From Endozoicomonas sp. G2_1 (GTDB taxonomy: Bacteria > Pseudomonadota > Gammaproteobacteria > Enterobacterales > Alteromonadaceae), in the NCBI RefSeq assembly GCF_017744155.1, contig NZ_JAGHQT010000001.1, positions 558,001 to 622,000 of the forward strand: a stretch of 64,000 nt of DNA, written 5' to 3'. Below the pieces are notes generated by a model that saw only the letters and a program-made list of their open reading frames with translations, was not told where the DNA came from and ran no database searches. Numbering within the stretch: the first letter of the stretch is position 1; each line of letters begins with the position of its first letter. This document shows, piece after piece, positions 47,177 to 55,552 of this stretch. The translations under genes and the position numbers were made by a program.

Positions 47177-47737
47177 ATGAAAAAATTACTATGCGCGGCT
47201 GCGCTAGCGACATCGGTTTTGAGCATGCCATCTATGGCTGCTGACTACGTAGTTGACACCAAAGGTGCACATGCATCAATTAACTTTAAAGTGAAACACT
47301 TAGGCTATAGCTGGTTAACAGGCCGCTTTAACAATTTTGACGGTAATTTCAGCTACGATGACAACAATATTGCCGCCAGCAAAATCAATATCAATATTGA
47401 TACTACTAGTGTTGATTCAAACCACGCTGAGCGCGACAAGCATTTGCGCAATGACGACTTTTTACATGTAGATAAATTTTCAACAGCGAAATTTGTCAGT
47501 AAAAAAGTACAAGATATGGGTAATGGCAAACTTAAAGTCACTGGTGATTTAACTTTGCAAGGTATGACCAAAGAGATCGTTATCGACGCAGTCAAAATTG
47601 GCGAAGGTAAAGATCCATGGGGCGGCTATCGCGCTGGCTTTTCTGGCACAACCTCAATCAAGATGGCTGACTTTGGCTACAAAATGGACTTTGGTGAAGT
47701 CTTGTTTGATTTACACGTAGAAGGCGTTCGCAAGTAA
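47177..47737 (+). CDS. yceI: YceI family periplasmic protein
   Basis: The 186-residue protein has a signal peptide (KKLLCAAALATSVLSMPSMAA) and the YceI lipocalin-like fold: YVVDTKGAHASINFKVKHLGYSWLTGRFNNFDGNFSYD, SVDSNHAERDKHLRNDDFLHVDKFSTAKFVS, LTLQGMTKEIVIDA and the end MDFGEVLFDLHVEGVRK. YceI proteins bind isoprenoid-type lipids such as polyprenyl chains. It follows the cytochrome b561 gene by 20 bases and is followed by a strong hairpin. Confidence 0.94.
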   Translation: MKKLLCAAALATSVLSMPSMAADYVVDTKGAHASINFKVKHLGYSWLTGRFNNFDGNFSYDDNNIAASKININIDTTSVDSNHAERDKHLRNDDFLHVDKFSTAKFVSKKVQDMGNGKLKVTGDLTLQGMTKEIVIDAVKIGEGKDPWGGYRAGFSGTTSIKMADFGYKMDFGEVLFDLHVEGVRK

Positions 47738-47769
47738 TTTGTCAACAGCACTTTACCCGCCAAAATTTG

Positions 47770-47797
47770 CCAACAGCGCTCTGTAAAGCGCTGTTGG
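47770..47797 (+). terminator. Hairpin after yceI
   Basis: CCAACAGCGCT / AGCGCTGTTGG is a perfect 11-bp stem with a CTGTAA loop, 33 bases after the stop codon. The following T run is short (GGTTCATC), so termination is likely but not ideal. It also lies just beyond the stop of the convergent molybdoenzyme gene. Confidence 0.6.
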
Positions 47798-47841
47798 TTC
47801 ATCAATCCCCTATCACTGGATAACCCCAGCATTCGCTAAAG

Positions 47842-50040
47842 TTAAGCTGACAAGTTAAATGGCAACTGCCGCAAACGTTGACCCGTTGCCGCAAATACAG
47901 CATTGCCAATCGCAGCAGCAATCGGTGGTAATCCCGGCTCACCAACACCGGTTGGCGCTACTTTCGACTCCACTAAATGGACATCAATATCAGGACTTTG
48001 GTTAATTCTCAGCATTTGATAATCGTGAAAATTTGATTGACTAACACGCCCTTCAACAATATCTATACTGCCGTATAAAGCGGCAGTAATACCAAACAAT
48101 ATGCCACCTTCCATTTGTGCTTTAACAATATTTGGATTCACGACGATACCGCAATCAACGGCACAGGTAACTTTGTGAATGCGAATTTGCCCTTGCTCAA
48201 CAGATAACTCAACCACTTGAGCAACATACGTTTTAAGCGATTTGTGTACCGCAACACCGTGAACGTGACCAGCGGGTAGCTTTTGCCCCCAGCCAGCTTT
48301 TTGGGTGGCCAGTTTTAAGGTGTTTTGCAAACGCTCTTCGGCTAAATGGGCAAGGCGAAAATCAAAGGGATCTCGCTCGGTTAGCTGAGCAATTTCATCG
48401 ATAAAGCTCTCTTTAAAAAAGCCGCTGTGGGAGTGGCCAACTGCTCGCCAATAACCATTGCGAACACCGGGGTCATAGGTAATTTGCCTAACCTCTTTGT
48501 GCGCCACTTGGTAGTCTTCAAAAAGTCCTTCAACACTTGAGCTTTCTGCGTACCAATCGTTAACAACTTTACCACCAACCCCTGCTAACCAGCTTGAAAC
48601 ACCAGATGGAAACAGCTCAGGTAACATTGCCGGGACAGCTTCTTTTAGCTGATATGGAAAAATATTAGGACCTGAGCGTTTAACGCTATAACAACTGAGC
48701 TGACCGTTTTCGTCGACACCAGCCTCAAATTTTACCATCGACGGCGGTCGATAGTAGTCGTTGCGAATATCGTCTTCACGAGACCAAACTAACTGCACTG
48801 GCCCTTCAACTTGTTTGGCAATTTCAACCGCTTCTAAAATAAAATCAATACCGACTCGACGACCAAAGCCACCGCCAATAAAGTGGTTGTGAAACTGAAC
48901 TCGCTCGCGATCGATATCGAGTAACTGAGCGACACCGTTGCGCGCGAACTCGGGTGATTGGCTGCCAACCCAAACTTGGCAACCAGAGGCGGTAACTTCG
49001 GCGCTGCAATTCATCGGTTCCATGGTTGCATGTGCTAAATACGGCGCATAGTAAGTGGCACTGTGACGTTTGCTGGCCGTTGCCAACGCTTTACGGCCTC
49101 GCCCTGACTTATGGGCTTTAATGCCTGATTCGGTGGCAATTTTACTGGCTAGAATATCGGGTAGTTCGGCTGAATTAAACGCTGCTAGTTCACTGGTTTG
49201 CCAATTAGTCACAACCAAAGCCGCAGCTTTTTTTGCCTGCCATAAATGCTCGGCAACGACTGCGATACCCGAAGAAATTGCAAAAATATCAACAATACCT
49301 GCTTGCTGCTTTGCACGGGTTGCATCGAAATCTTTTACCTTGCCATTGATCACTGGCGCGTGAATAACTACTGCTCGTTTGGCCTTTGTCAATTTCGCAT
49401 CAATGCTAAAACGCGCTGTACCAGTAACTTTAGCTAAGGCATCGTTGCGCTGACTGTCTTTACCAATATATTTAAATTGGCTATCAGTAACTAAAGGAGC
49501 ACCTTTTACTGATTCAATCTTAGCCGCGGTGGCAACAAAATCGCCCAGAGGATACGCCTTAGTACCGTGCCAAATAAAACCATCTCGACACGTTAGCTGC
49601 TGCGGGGCGATTGCCAGTTGCTGCGCTGCCGCTTTTAATAATGTCGCTCGGGTGTCAGCCGCAGCTTGGCGCAGTGGTAAATAGTGATCTCGAATACTAC
49701 TACTGCCCCAAGTACCCTGCGCGCCGTAGCTCAAGTTGTTATAGGTTTTGTGAACCGGGGCAAAATAAACCTTAATTTTGTCAACCTTGATATCGAGTTC
49801 TTCTGCAATCAAAGTGGCTAAACCGTGATGGACACCTTGCCCCATTTCGTCGCGCGGCAAAATAAAGTGAATCTCGCTTTGACTGGTCACTTGAACAAAG
49901 CCATCGTGAACATAATGTTCATCGCCAATGTTTGCTAATGCTGGGTTACTCGCCGCACAACTAGCAAGAGGAACTGACATCACAAAACACGAAGCAGTAC
50001 TTGCGGTAATTTTCAAAAAATCGCGTCTTGACCTTGCCAT
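47842..50040 (-). CDS. Molybdopterin-binding subunit, isoquinoline 1-oxidoreductase-like
   Basis: The 732-residue protein starts with a twin-arginine signal (SRRDFLKITASTASCFVMSVPLASC), so it is exported folded. Its domains match the xanthine dehydrogenase family molybdopterin subunit of the IorB type: AHATMEPMNCSAEV, GGGFGRRVGIDFILEAV, a WRAVGHSHSGFF-type segment and GVGEPGLPPIAAAIGNAVFAATGQRLRQLPF with the catalytic glutamate (GEPG). It oxidises an aldehyde or N-heterocycle in the periplasm. The small iron-sulfur subunit gene precedes it with one base of overlap. No FAD subunit, cytochrome partner or XdhC-type maturation gene is adjacent. Confidence 0.9.
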   Translation of the reverse strand: MARSRRDFLKITASTASCFVMSVPLASCAASNPALANIGDEHYVHDGFVQVTSQSEIHFILPRDEMGQGVHHGLATLIAEELDIKVDKIKVYFAPVHKTYNNLSYGAQGTWGSSSIRDHYLPLRQAAADTRATLLKAAAQQLAIAPQQLTCRDGFIWHGTKAYPLGDFVATAAKIESVKGAPLVTDSQFKYIGKDSQRNDALAKVTGTARFSIDAKLTKAKRAVVIHAPVINGKVKDFDATRAKQQAGIVDIFAISSGIAVVAEHLWQAKKAAALVVTNWQTSELAAFNSAELPDILASKIATESGIKAHKSGRGRKALATASKRHSATYYAPYLAHATMEPMNCSAEVTASGCQVWVGSQSPEFARNGVAQLLDIDRERVQFHNHFIGGGFGRRVGIDFILEAVEIAKQVEGPVQLVWSREDDIRNDYYRPPSMVKFEAGVDENGQLSCYSVKRSGPNIFPYQLKEAVPAMLPELFPSGVSSWLAGVGGKVVNDWYAESSSVEGLFEDYQVAHKEVRQITYDPGVRNGYWRAVGHSHSGFFKESFIDEIAQLTERDPFDFRLAHLAEERLQNTLKLATQKAGWGQKLPAGHVHGVAVHKSLKTYVAQVVELSVEQGQIRIHKVTCAVDCGIVVNPNIVKAQMEGGILFGITAALYGSIDIVEGRVSQSNFHDYQMLRINQSPDIDVHLVESKVAPTGVGEPGLPPIAAAIGNAVFAATGQRLRQLPFNLSA

Positions 50041-50534
50041 TAGCTTTGCTCCTGCTCAGGATCATAAAAAGACACGGTTTGCTGGCTGCTGGCAGCGCGT
50101 TTAATCGCTCGTTTGATTCGAGGATAAGTGCCGCATCGACAAATATTCCCCTGCATTGCCGCGTCAATTTCTTGATCGTTTGGCTTTGTATTATTTGCCA
50201 ATAAAGCGGTCGCCGACATAATTTGCCCCGGCTGACAGTAACCGCATTGCGGTACATTCTCGTCGAGCCATGCCTGCTGTACTGGGTGTAACTGTTGCCC
50301 CGACGACAACCCTTCAATCGTGGTCACTTGTCGACCTTGTGCGGCGCTAACCGGCAAAACACAGGTTCTAACCGCAGCGCCATCTAAGTGCATGGTGCAA
50401 GCTCCGCAAAGCCCCATACCACAACCAAATTTACTACCAGTTAATTGCAGCATTTCCCGCACTACCCACAACAATGGCGCATCAGGGCTAACATCGAGTT
50501 CAACTGGTTGTTGGTTAAGCCAAAACTTAATCAT
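50040..50534 (-). CDS. 2Fe-2S subunit, isoquinoline 1-oxidoreductase-like
   Basis: The 164-residue subunit carries two [2Fe-2S] clusters: a plant-ferredoxin type with [15 protein letters not shown] plus a following Cys, and a helical type with [10 protein letters not shown] and CRCGTY. It passes electrons from the molybdenum centre. It has no signal peptide, so it is probably carried out with the Tat-tagged partner. Its stop codon overlaps the partner's ATG by one base (TAATG). Length and motifs agree with IorA-type subunits. Confidence 0.93.
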   Translation of the reverse strand: MIKFWLNQQPVELDVSPDAPLLWVVREMLQLTGSKFGCGMGLCGACTMHLDGAAVRTCVLPVSAAQGRQVTTIEGLSSGQQLHPVQQAWLDENVPQCGYCQPGQIMSATALLANNTKPNDQEIDAAMQGNICRCGTYPRIKRAIKRAASSQQTVSFYDPEQEQS

Positions 50535-50668
50535 ATTTATTTTCCAGACAAGAGCAGGTCGTTATAAACAACTAGCGTTCAAACACCCGTTTGAATAATA
50601 GTTCAAGTATAGAGTAATACAGTGGCAAGTAAACTGACTAATAGAATGAGTTCGGTCGTGTGAACTAA

Positions 50669-51211
50669 TTAGAGTTCAAAATCGCTAAAGTCTAATGTCT
50701 GATTATTGTCGAGGGAAGGTTGTGAAACACTTTGACTGCTCGCAGCATCGGTTGTTAGTTGGCGGTCTGAATGATTATTCGAAGCGTCAGTTGTATTCGA
50801 TTTCGCACTATTTATTGTATTGTTTTCTTGGCTTTTATTTGGGCTATTACTGATGTTTTTAGGGTGTTCTGGAGCTTGGTTTGGTTCAAACTTTGGCTCT
50901 AGCTTTGGTTCAAACTTTGGCTCTAGCTTTGGTTCAAACTTTGGCTCTAGCTTTGGTTCAAACTTTGACTCAAATAACGAGCCTTGCTGGTGTGCAGTTT
51001 CAACTGATTCAACTTTGGTTTTTATCAGCCCTTTTTTACGGCGAAAACGCTGCTGACAGCGTTTAATAACTTTCTGTTTATCATCGCTAGAATACTGTAG
51101 CCAAGTTTGACGCTCTTCACGCGTACGCATACAGCCCAAACAATAACCTTTATCGTCTGACTGACAAATGCCAACACAAGGGCTTGGTACATCAAAAAAC
51201 TCTAACTGCAT
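50669..51211 (-). CDS. DUF1289 protein with FEPKLEPK repeat tail
   Basis: The 180-residue protein has a DUF1289 domain at its N-terminus: four cysteines in PCVGICQSDDKGYCLGCMRTREERQTW suggest zinc binding, and the domain usually occurs alone as a small protein. Residues about 80-110 are an eight-residue repeat (KFEPKLEP) encoded by 24-base tandem units at 50880-50969, and the remainder is Asn/Ser/Thr-rich and probably disordered. The function of DUF1289 is unknown. The tail is unusually long for the family. It ends with an acidic TLDFSDFEL. Confidence 0.85.
   Translation of the reverse strand: MQLEFFDVPSPCVGICQSDDKGYCLGCMRTREERQTWLQYSSDDKQKVIKRCQQRFRRKKGLIKTKVESVETAHQQGSLFESKFEPKLEPKFEPKLEPKFEPKLEPKFEPNQAPEHPKNISNSPNKSQENNTINSAKSNTTDASNNHSDRQLTTDAASSQSVSQPSLDNNQTLDFSDFEL
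50880..50969 (-). repeat. 24-bp tandem repeat in the DUF1289 gene
   Basis: Three identical 24-base units (plus-strand core TTTGGTTCAAACTTTGGC) at 50880-50903, 50904-50927 and 50928-50951 are followed by a partial fourth that changes to TTTGAC. The exact identity of the copies points to recent expansion by slippage, in frame, adding eight residues per unit. Confidence 0.9.
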
Positions 51212-51304
51212 CGCAATACGCTTACTCGAATCGTTTTATTCTAGGTCGTGATAATTTTCTCTACGTTACTAACATTTGTTGGCAACTACAATTTATAGCG
51301 CCAT

Positions 51305-51345
51305 AAAAAAAGGCATTATTCAGTATAACCTGACTAATGCCCTTT
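51305..51345 (-). terminator. Possible terminator of the SulP transporter gene
   Basis: GGCATTA (51312-51318) pairs with TAATGCC (51335-51341) around a 16-base loop, with a run of A on the plus strand before it, which is a T run on the minus strand. It lies about 45 bases beyond the SulP stop codon. Confidence 0.5.
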
Positions 51346-51385
51346 ATCATTCAGCGTTAACGCCAAAAAATTTGCGCTACTTTTA

Positions 51386-52942
51386 TTAACCTAGCTTATC
51401 CGTTGCAATGTGATAATCAGGATCTTCAATCACATTCACTTCAACTAAGTCACCCGCTTTTGATAACAACTGACGGCATTCATTGCTCAAGTGTTTTAAA
51501 TGCAAGGTTTTACCGCGAGTTAAATAACGCTCAGCCAAAGTATCAATGGCTTCAATCGCCGAGTGATCTGCAACGCGAGAATTTCTAAATTCAACGATGA
51601 CATCATCGCTGTCATTGTCCATATCAAACTGCTCTAAAAAGTGTGATACTGAACCGAAAAACAATGGGCCGCTGACATCGTAAACCGTTGAGCCATTTGC
51701 ATCTGTTGAGCGACTAACGACAACGTGCTTGGCGTGTTCCCATGCAAATACTAACGCAGAAACAATCACGCCAACAACAACTGCAACCGCAAGGTCAGTC
51801 GCAACCGTAACACCTGATACTAAGGCGATAACAAAGGCATCAGCTTTTGGTACTTTGCGCATAATGCGGAAGCTCGACCATTCAAAAGTGCCGATGACAA
51901 CAATAAACATCACACCAACAAGCGCCGCTAATGGAATTTGTTCAATCAAGCCAGAGGCGAATAGGATAAAGCCTAGTAATGCAACCGCTGCCGTGATACC
52001 CGATAAGCGACCGCGACCACCAGAATTTACGTTGATCATCGATTGACCAATCATGGCACAACCACCCATACCACCAAAGAAACCGTTAACTGTATTAGCG
52101 GCACCTTGCGCGATACACTCTTTATTACCTCGGCCGCGAGTACCGGTTAACTCATCAATCAAGGTCAGTGTTAACAACGACTCAATTAAACCAATCGCCG
52201 CTAAGACTATGGCAAATGGGAAAATAATTTTCAGTGTTTCTAAGTTAAACGGTACGGCAGGGATAGCAAACTGAGGTAAGCCACCAGCAATCGATGCGGC
52301 CGGGTCGTTGGTCATATCGCGAACAAAATCAACAACCGTGCGCGCATCTAGACCTAAGCTCTGTACCAGTACTGTAACGACAACAATCGCGACCAATGAC
52401 GATGGTACCGCTTTAGTTAATTTAGGTAAAAAGTGAATAATTGCCATTGTTAAGGCGATTAACCCCAACATGGTAAACAGTTGATTGCCCTGCATCCAAA
52501 CCAGCTCACCAGCGTCGTTTGTAACTTTAAATTGGCCTAGTTGGGCTAGGAAAATAACAATGGCCAAGCCATTAACAAAACCTAACATGACCGGGTGTGG
52601 CACCAGCCGGATAAATTTACCAAGTTTAAAAATACCCGCCAGTATTTGTAGTATCCCGGTTAACACGACGGTAGCAAATAAGTATTGCACCCCGTGCAGC
52701 GCAACTAAACTGACCATCACCACCGCCATTGCGCCCGTTGCACCAGAAATCATACCTGGGCGACCACCAAAGGCAGCAGTAATTAAACCAACCATAAAGG
52801 CGGCGTATAAACCGACTAATGGCTCAACACCAGCAACAAAAGCGAAAGCAACCGCTTCTGGTACCAAGGCCAAGGCCACAGTTAAACCCGATAAAACATC
52901 GTTTTTCAGGCTTGCGACTTTACTCGCATGTAATTCAAACAT
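51386..52942 (-). CDS. SulP family anion transporter with STAS domain
   Basis: The 518-residue inner-membrane protein has SulP signatures in its first helices ([61 protein letters not shown]) and [25 protein letters not shown] in the middle, about 10-12 helices, and a C-terminal STAS domain ([19 protein letters not shown] ... [26 protein letters not shown]). It imports an anion such as sulfate or bicarbonate, probably with sodium or protons. The substrate cannot be read. It is transcribed alone; the GntR gene upstream is on the same strand, 143 bases away. Confidence 0.92.
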   Translation of the reverse strand: MFELHASKVASLKNDVLSGLTVALALVPEAVAFAFVAGVEPLVGLYAAFMVGLITAAFGGRPGMISGATGAMAVVMVSLVALHGVQYLFATVVLTGILQILAGIFKLGKFIRLVPHPVMLGFVNGLAIVIFLAQLGQFKVTNDAGELVWMQGNQLFTMLGLIALTMAIIHFLPKLTKAVPSSLVAIVVVTVLVQSLGLDARTVVDFVRDMTNDPAASIAGGLPQFAIPAVPFNLETLKIIFPFAIVLAAIGLIESLLTLTLIDELTGTRGRGNKECIAQGAANTVNGFFGGMGGCAMIGQSMINVNSGGRGRLSGITAAVALLGFILFASGLIEQIPLAALVGVMFIVVIGTFEWSSFRIMRKVPKADAFVIALVSGVTVATDLAVAVVVGVIVSALVFAWEHAKHVVVSRSTDANGSTVYDVSGPLFFGSVSHFLEQFDMDNDSDDVIVEFRNSRVADHSAIEAIDTLAERYLTRGKTLHLKHLSNECRQLLSKAGDLVEVNVIEDPDYHIATDKLG

Positions 52943-53085
52943 TAGTGTCTCACGTATCGTATGCCCACAACGGGCGAGAGGGAAAAGCAGCGCGCGATAG
53001 TACAGATATTCAACAAAAAAGTCAATTGAGCACTGCTAGTGAAAAACGCTAGAAATGAGATAAGACAATGAAAAATAGCAATAAA

Positions 53086-53745
53086 TTAAGACTGACGGCC
53101 AAGTAAGAACAATTTAATTTGATCGCGGCTATTAAGAATATGACGCTTTAGCACGTCCACGGCATCGGCAACACGCCTAGCTTTACACAAGTTGAGTAAT
53201 TGTGTGTGTTCAGAATCAGCTTTTGAAATGCCGCCAGCCCATAACAAATGAATGCGAATATAGCGATCAGCACTGCGATTTAAGCGATTAACCAAATCTT
53301 GTGTTTGCGGCAAATTAGCACCTGAATACAAGCAATTGTGATAATTGTAATTGAGCTCACTCCAAGTATTAGCGGCGTTTTCCTTACCCAGCGCATTGTC
53401 TAATTGCCCCAGTAATAACTCAGCTTGCTTAAAGCTCGCTTCGGTCATGTGAGGAATTGAAGCGGCGAGCAACTTCGACTCTAACAACGCCCTTAGCTCA
53501 AATAGCTCATCCACTTGGTGAGCGTCGAGTTTAGTCGCGGTCGCTCCTTTATGTGCTTCAAAGGTCACTAAACCTTCAGACTCTAATTGCAGTAACGCTT
53601 CGCGCACCGGAATACGGCTAACGTTGTGGGCGCGAGCAAGTGCGGTTTGGCGCAATGGTTGCCCGGCCTTTATCTCACCAGTGAGGATTTTTTCACGAAT
53701 GCTATCAACAACAAACTCTGTCAGGGTTCTGTGTTCAACCGTCAC
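53086..53745 (-). CDS. GntR family regulator with FCD domain
   Basis: This 219-residue regulator has an N-terminal winged helix (FVVDSIREKILTGEIKAGQPLRQTALARAHNVSRIPVREALLQLESEGLVTFEAHKGATA, about residues 11-70) and a C-terminal helical FCD (FadR-type) effector domain with histidines (NYNYHNC, SEHTQLL, LKRHIL) placed for metal binding. The start is GTG at 53745. It follows a histidine kinase gene by 20 bases on the same strand, so they are probably co-transcribed. The effector and targets are unknown. Confidence 0.92.
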   Translation of the reverse strand: MTVEHRTLTEFVVDSIREKILTGEIKAGQPLRQTALARAHNVSRIPVREALLQLESEGLVTFEAHKGATATKLDAHQVDELFELRALLESKLLAASIPHMTEASFKQAELLLGQLDNALGKENAANTWSELNYNYHNCLYSGANLPQTQDLVNRLNRSADRYIRIHLLWAGGISKADSEHTQLLNLCKARRVADAVDVLKRHILNSRDQIKLFLLGRQS

Positions 53746-53765
53746 AACACGAGTTCCAGAGCCAA

Positions 53766-55319
53766 TTAAGACTTGGCAAGCGGTACAATGACTTTAAAGG
53801 CACAGCCGTGCTCAACATCAAGGCATTTTATCGTGCCGCCAAGCTTACTGCTGACTAAGTTGAAAACGATATTTAAGCCAAGTCCTGAACCACCTTGCCC
53901 GCGTTTTGTGGTAACAAAGGGATCAAAGATATGCTTTTTAATCTCAGCGCTAATCCCTTTGCCGTCGTCTTGGTAATCAAGTACCAAATGATGTTCTTGT
54001 TGGCTAAAGGCAATTTTAATATTGCCGCCTTCTCTGCCATCAAAGCCATGAATATGGGAGTTCATCAAGAAATTGGTCAATATTTGGTTCCAAGCACTTG
54101 GGAAAGTCACCAAGTTGAGATCTTCATCAACCTCAATGTCGAGCTGATAGTTTTTGCGCTTAAACAAGGTTTTAACGGTATTTACAACATCGTAAACGTG
54201 ACGAGCCAAATTGATTTCTAGTTCTGGGTCGGTGTGTTGTTCAACTGCCACCGACTTAAAGCCGCGAATTAACTCAACTGCTTTGTTTAAGCTGCGTTCA
54301 ATAATTTGCTCATATTCAACCAACAGGGATAAGGTATTGGTAAGCTCTTTTTTGGTTAGTTTTTCACTGTCGACTAAATGAGTTAAATGGTCGACTTTTT
54401 CTTTTAGTGCGGTAATTGAGGTCACGCAAATGCCCAATGGCGTATTGACCTCATGGGCGACACCCGCCACCAATTGGCCAAGCGAAGCCATTTTTTCTGA
54501 CTGCACTAACTGATCTTTGGCGAGGGTTAAATCATCTAACGAGCGCTGTAACTGCTTGTTGCTATCTTCAAGCTCAGCCGTGCGTTGATAAACTTTGATT
54601 TCTAAATCACCATTGAGTTGAATTAACGCGTTTTCGGCTTCTTCTAGCTTAACAATGTCATTTTTAAGTGCTAAGCGCATCGCGTTAATGGCATCAACTA
54701 ATTGATCAAGTTCATCTTTTTGTACTGGTCTGCCGTCGAGTACTAACTCTTCGGTGAGTGTTTCACTCGATAGGCGTTGTGAGTAATTGGTAATGCGATA
54801 GATATGGCGAGTAATGAGCCAGTGGACAACAACAATAATACACAAGGCAACCAAAAAGGTTTTTACGATTTCTGTGACAACGATAAAGCCGCCGCGCTGT
54901 TTGAGTTGCTGATAAATATCGTTATAGCTAGCGTAAACGGTGAGCAAACCAATTTCATTCTCGCCGTAAACAATTGGGTAATTGCGAACTTTTTCCGCGA
55001 TTACCGCGCTGTCACCCACTTGGTAACTGTTGCCAAACTCGGTTGTGACCCGAGCAAATTCAATATCGGGTAAGTTAACAATCCCTTGAATTTGCTGCTG
55101 CACCAATGCCTCGTTGAAATCCCACAAACTGGTTGAGATCGACTCAATGTAAGAGGTTTCGATATTGTCGAAGCGCTGTTCAAGCTGTGCTACTTTGTCG
55201 GTAAAATCAACGTACAAGCGCGTTGCTACCGCGATCACCGAGACCACTGAGCTACACAAAATAATGTAAATCAATACTCGACGCGCTAATTTGTTATTAA
55301 ATGAGAACACACCAGCCAT
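53766..55319 (-). CDS. Membrane sensor histidine kinase without adjacent response regulator
   Basis: The 517-residue kinase has a membrane helix at about residues 12-32, a periplasmic sensor domain of about 120 residues, a second helix near 150-170, a HAMP-like region, a coiled coil, and the kinase core: GVAHEVNTPLGICVTSI (H box, phosphorylated His), ILTNFLMNSHIHGF (N box), DYQDDGKGI (G1) and GQGGSGLGLNIV (G2). The H-box form HEVNTPLG places it with orphan HisKA kinases. No response regulator is adjacent; instead a GntR regulator follows by 20 bases. The signal is unknown. Confidence 0.93.
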   Translation of the reverse strand: MAGVFSFNNKLARRVLIYIILCSSVVSVIAVATRLYVDFTDKVAQLEQRFDNIETSYIESISTSLWDFNEALVQQQIQGIVNLPDIEFARVTTEFGNSYQVGDSAVIAEKVRNYPIVYGENEIGLLTVYASYNDIYQQLKQRGGFIVVTEIVKTFLVALCIIVVVHWLITRHIYRITNYSQRLSSETLTEELVLDGRPVQKDELDQLVDAINAMRLALKNDIVKLEEAENALIQLNGDLEIKVYQRTAELEDSNKQLQRSLDDLTLAKDQLVQSEKMASLGQLVAGVAHEVNTPLGICVTSITALKEKVDHLTHLVDSEKLTKKELTNTLSLLVEYEQIIERSLNKAVELIRGFKSVAVEQHTDPELEINLARHVYDVVNTVKTLFKRKNYQLDIEVDEDLNLVTFPSAWNQILTNFLMNSHIHGFDGREGGNIKIAFSQQEHHLVLDYQDDGKGISAEIKKHIFDPFVTTKRGQGGSGLGLNIVFNLVSSKLGGTIKCLDVEHGCAFKVIVPLAKS

Positions 55320-55552
55320 ATGTTTTAATTAACGTCCGTCCGCACAGCGTAGAAGATCCAGAATGCCCCATTAAATGCTGCACCTATATTAAAGTCAACT
55401 ATTCAATAAAAAATTCTTAAATTAGATAGACCTATTAACATGACGAGACGGTCATTATTTGAAATTCCGCGTCCGATTTTCGCTAGTCCACTACCGCGAT
55501 ATCTTCTACTATTAAACGACATCGACAATTTAAAACGCGAACTAAAAATACT

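Noticed and set aside
50820-51066. Open frames with Gly-Ser-Asn-Phe repeats on the plus strand
   Set aside because: They are the opposite strand of the DUF1289 tandem repeat; the minus-strand frame has the conserved four-cysteine domain.
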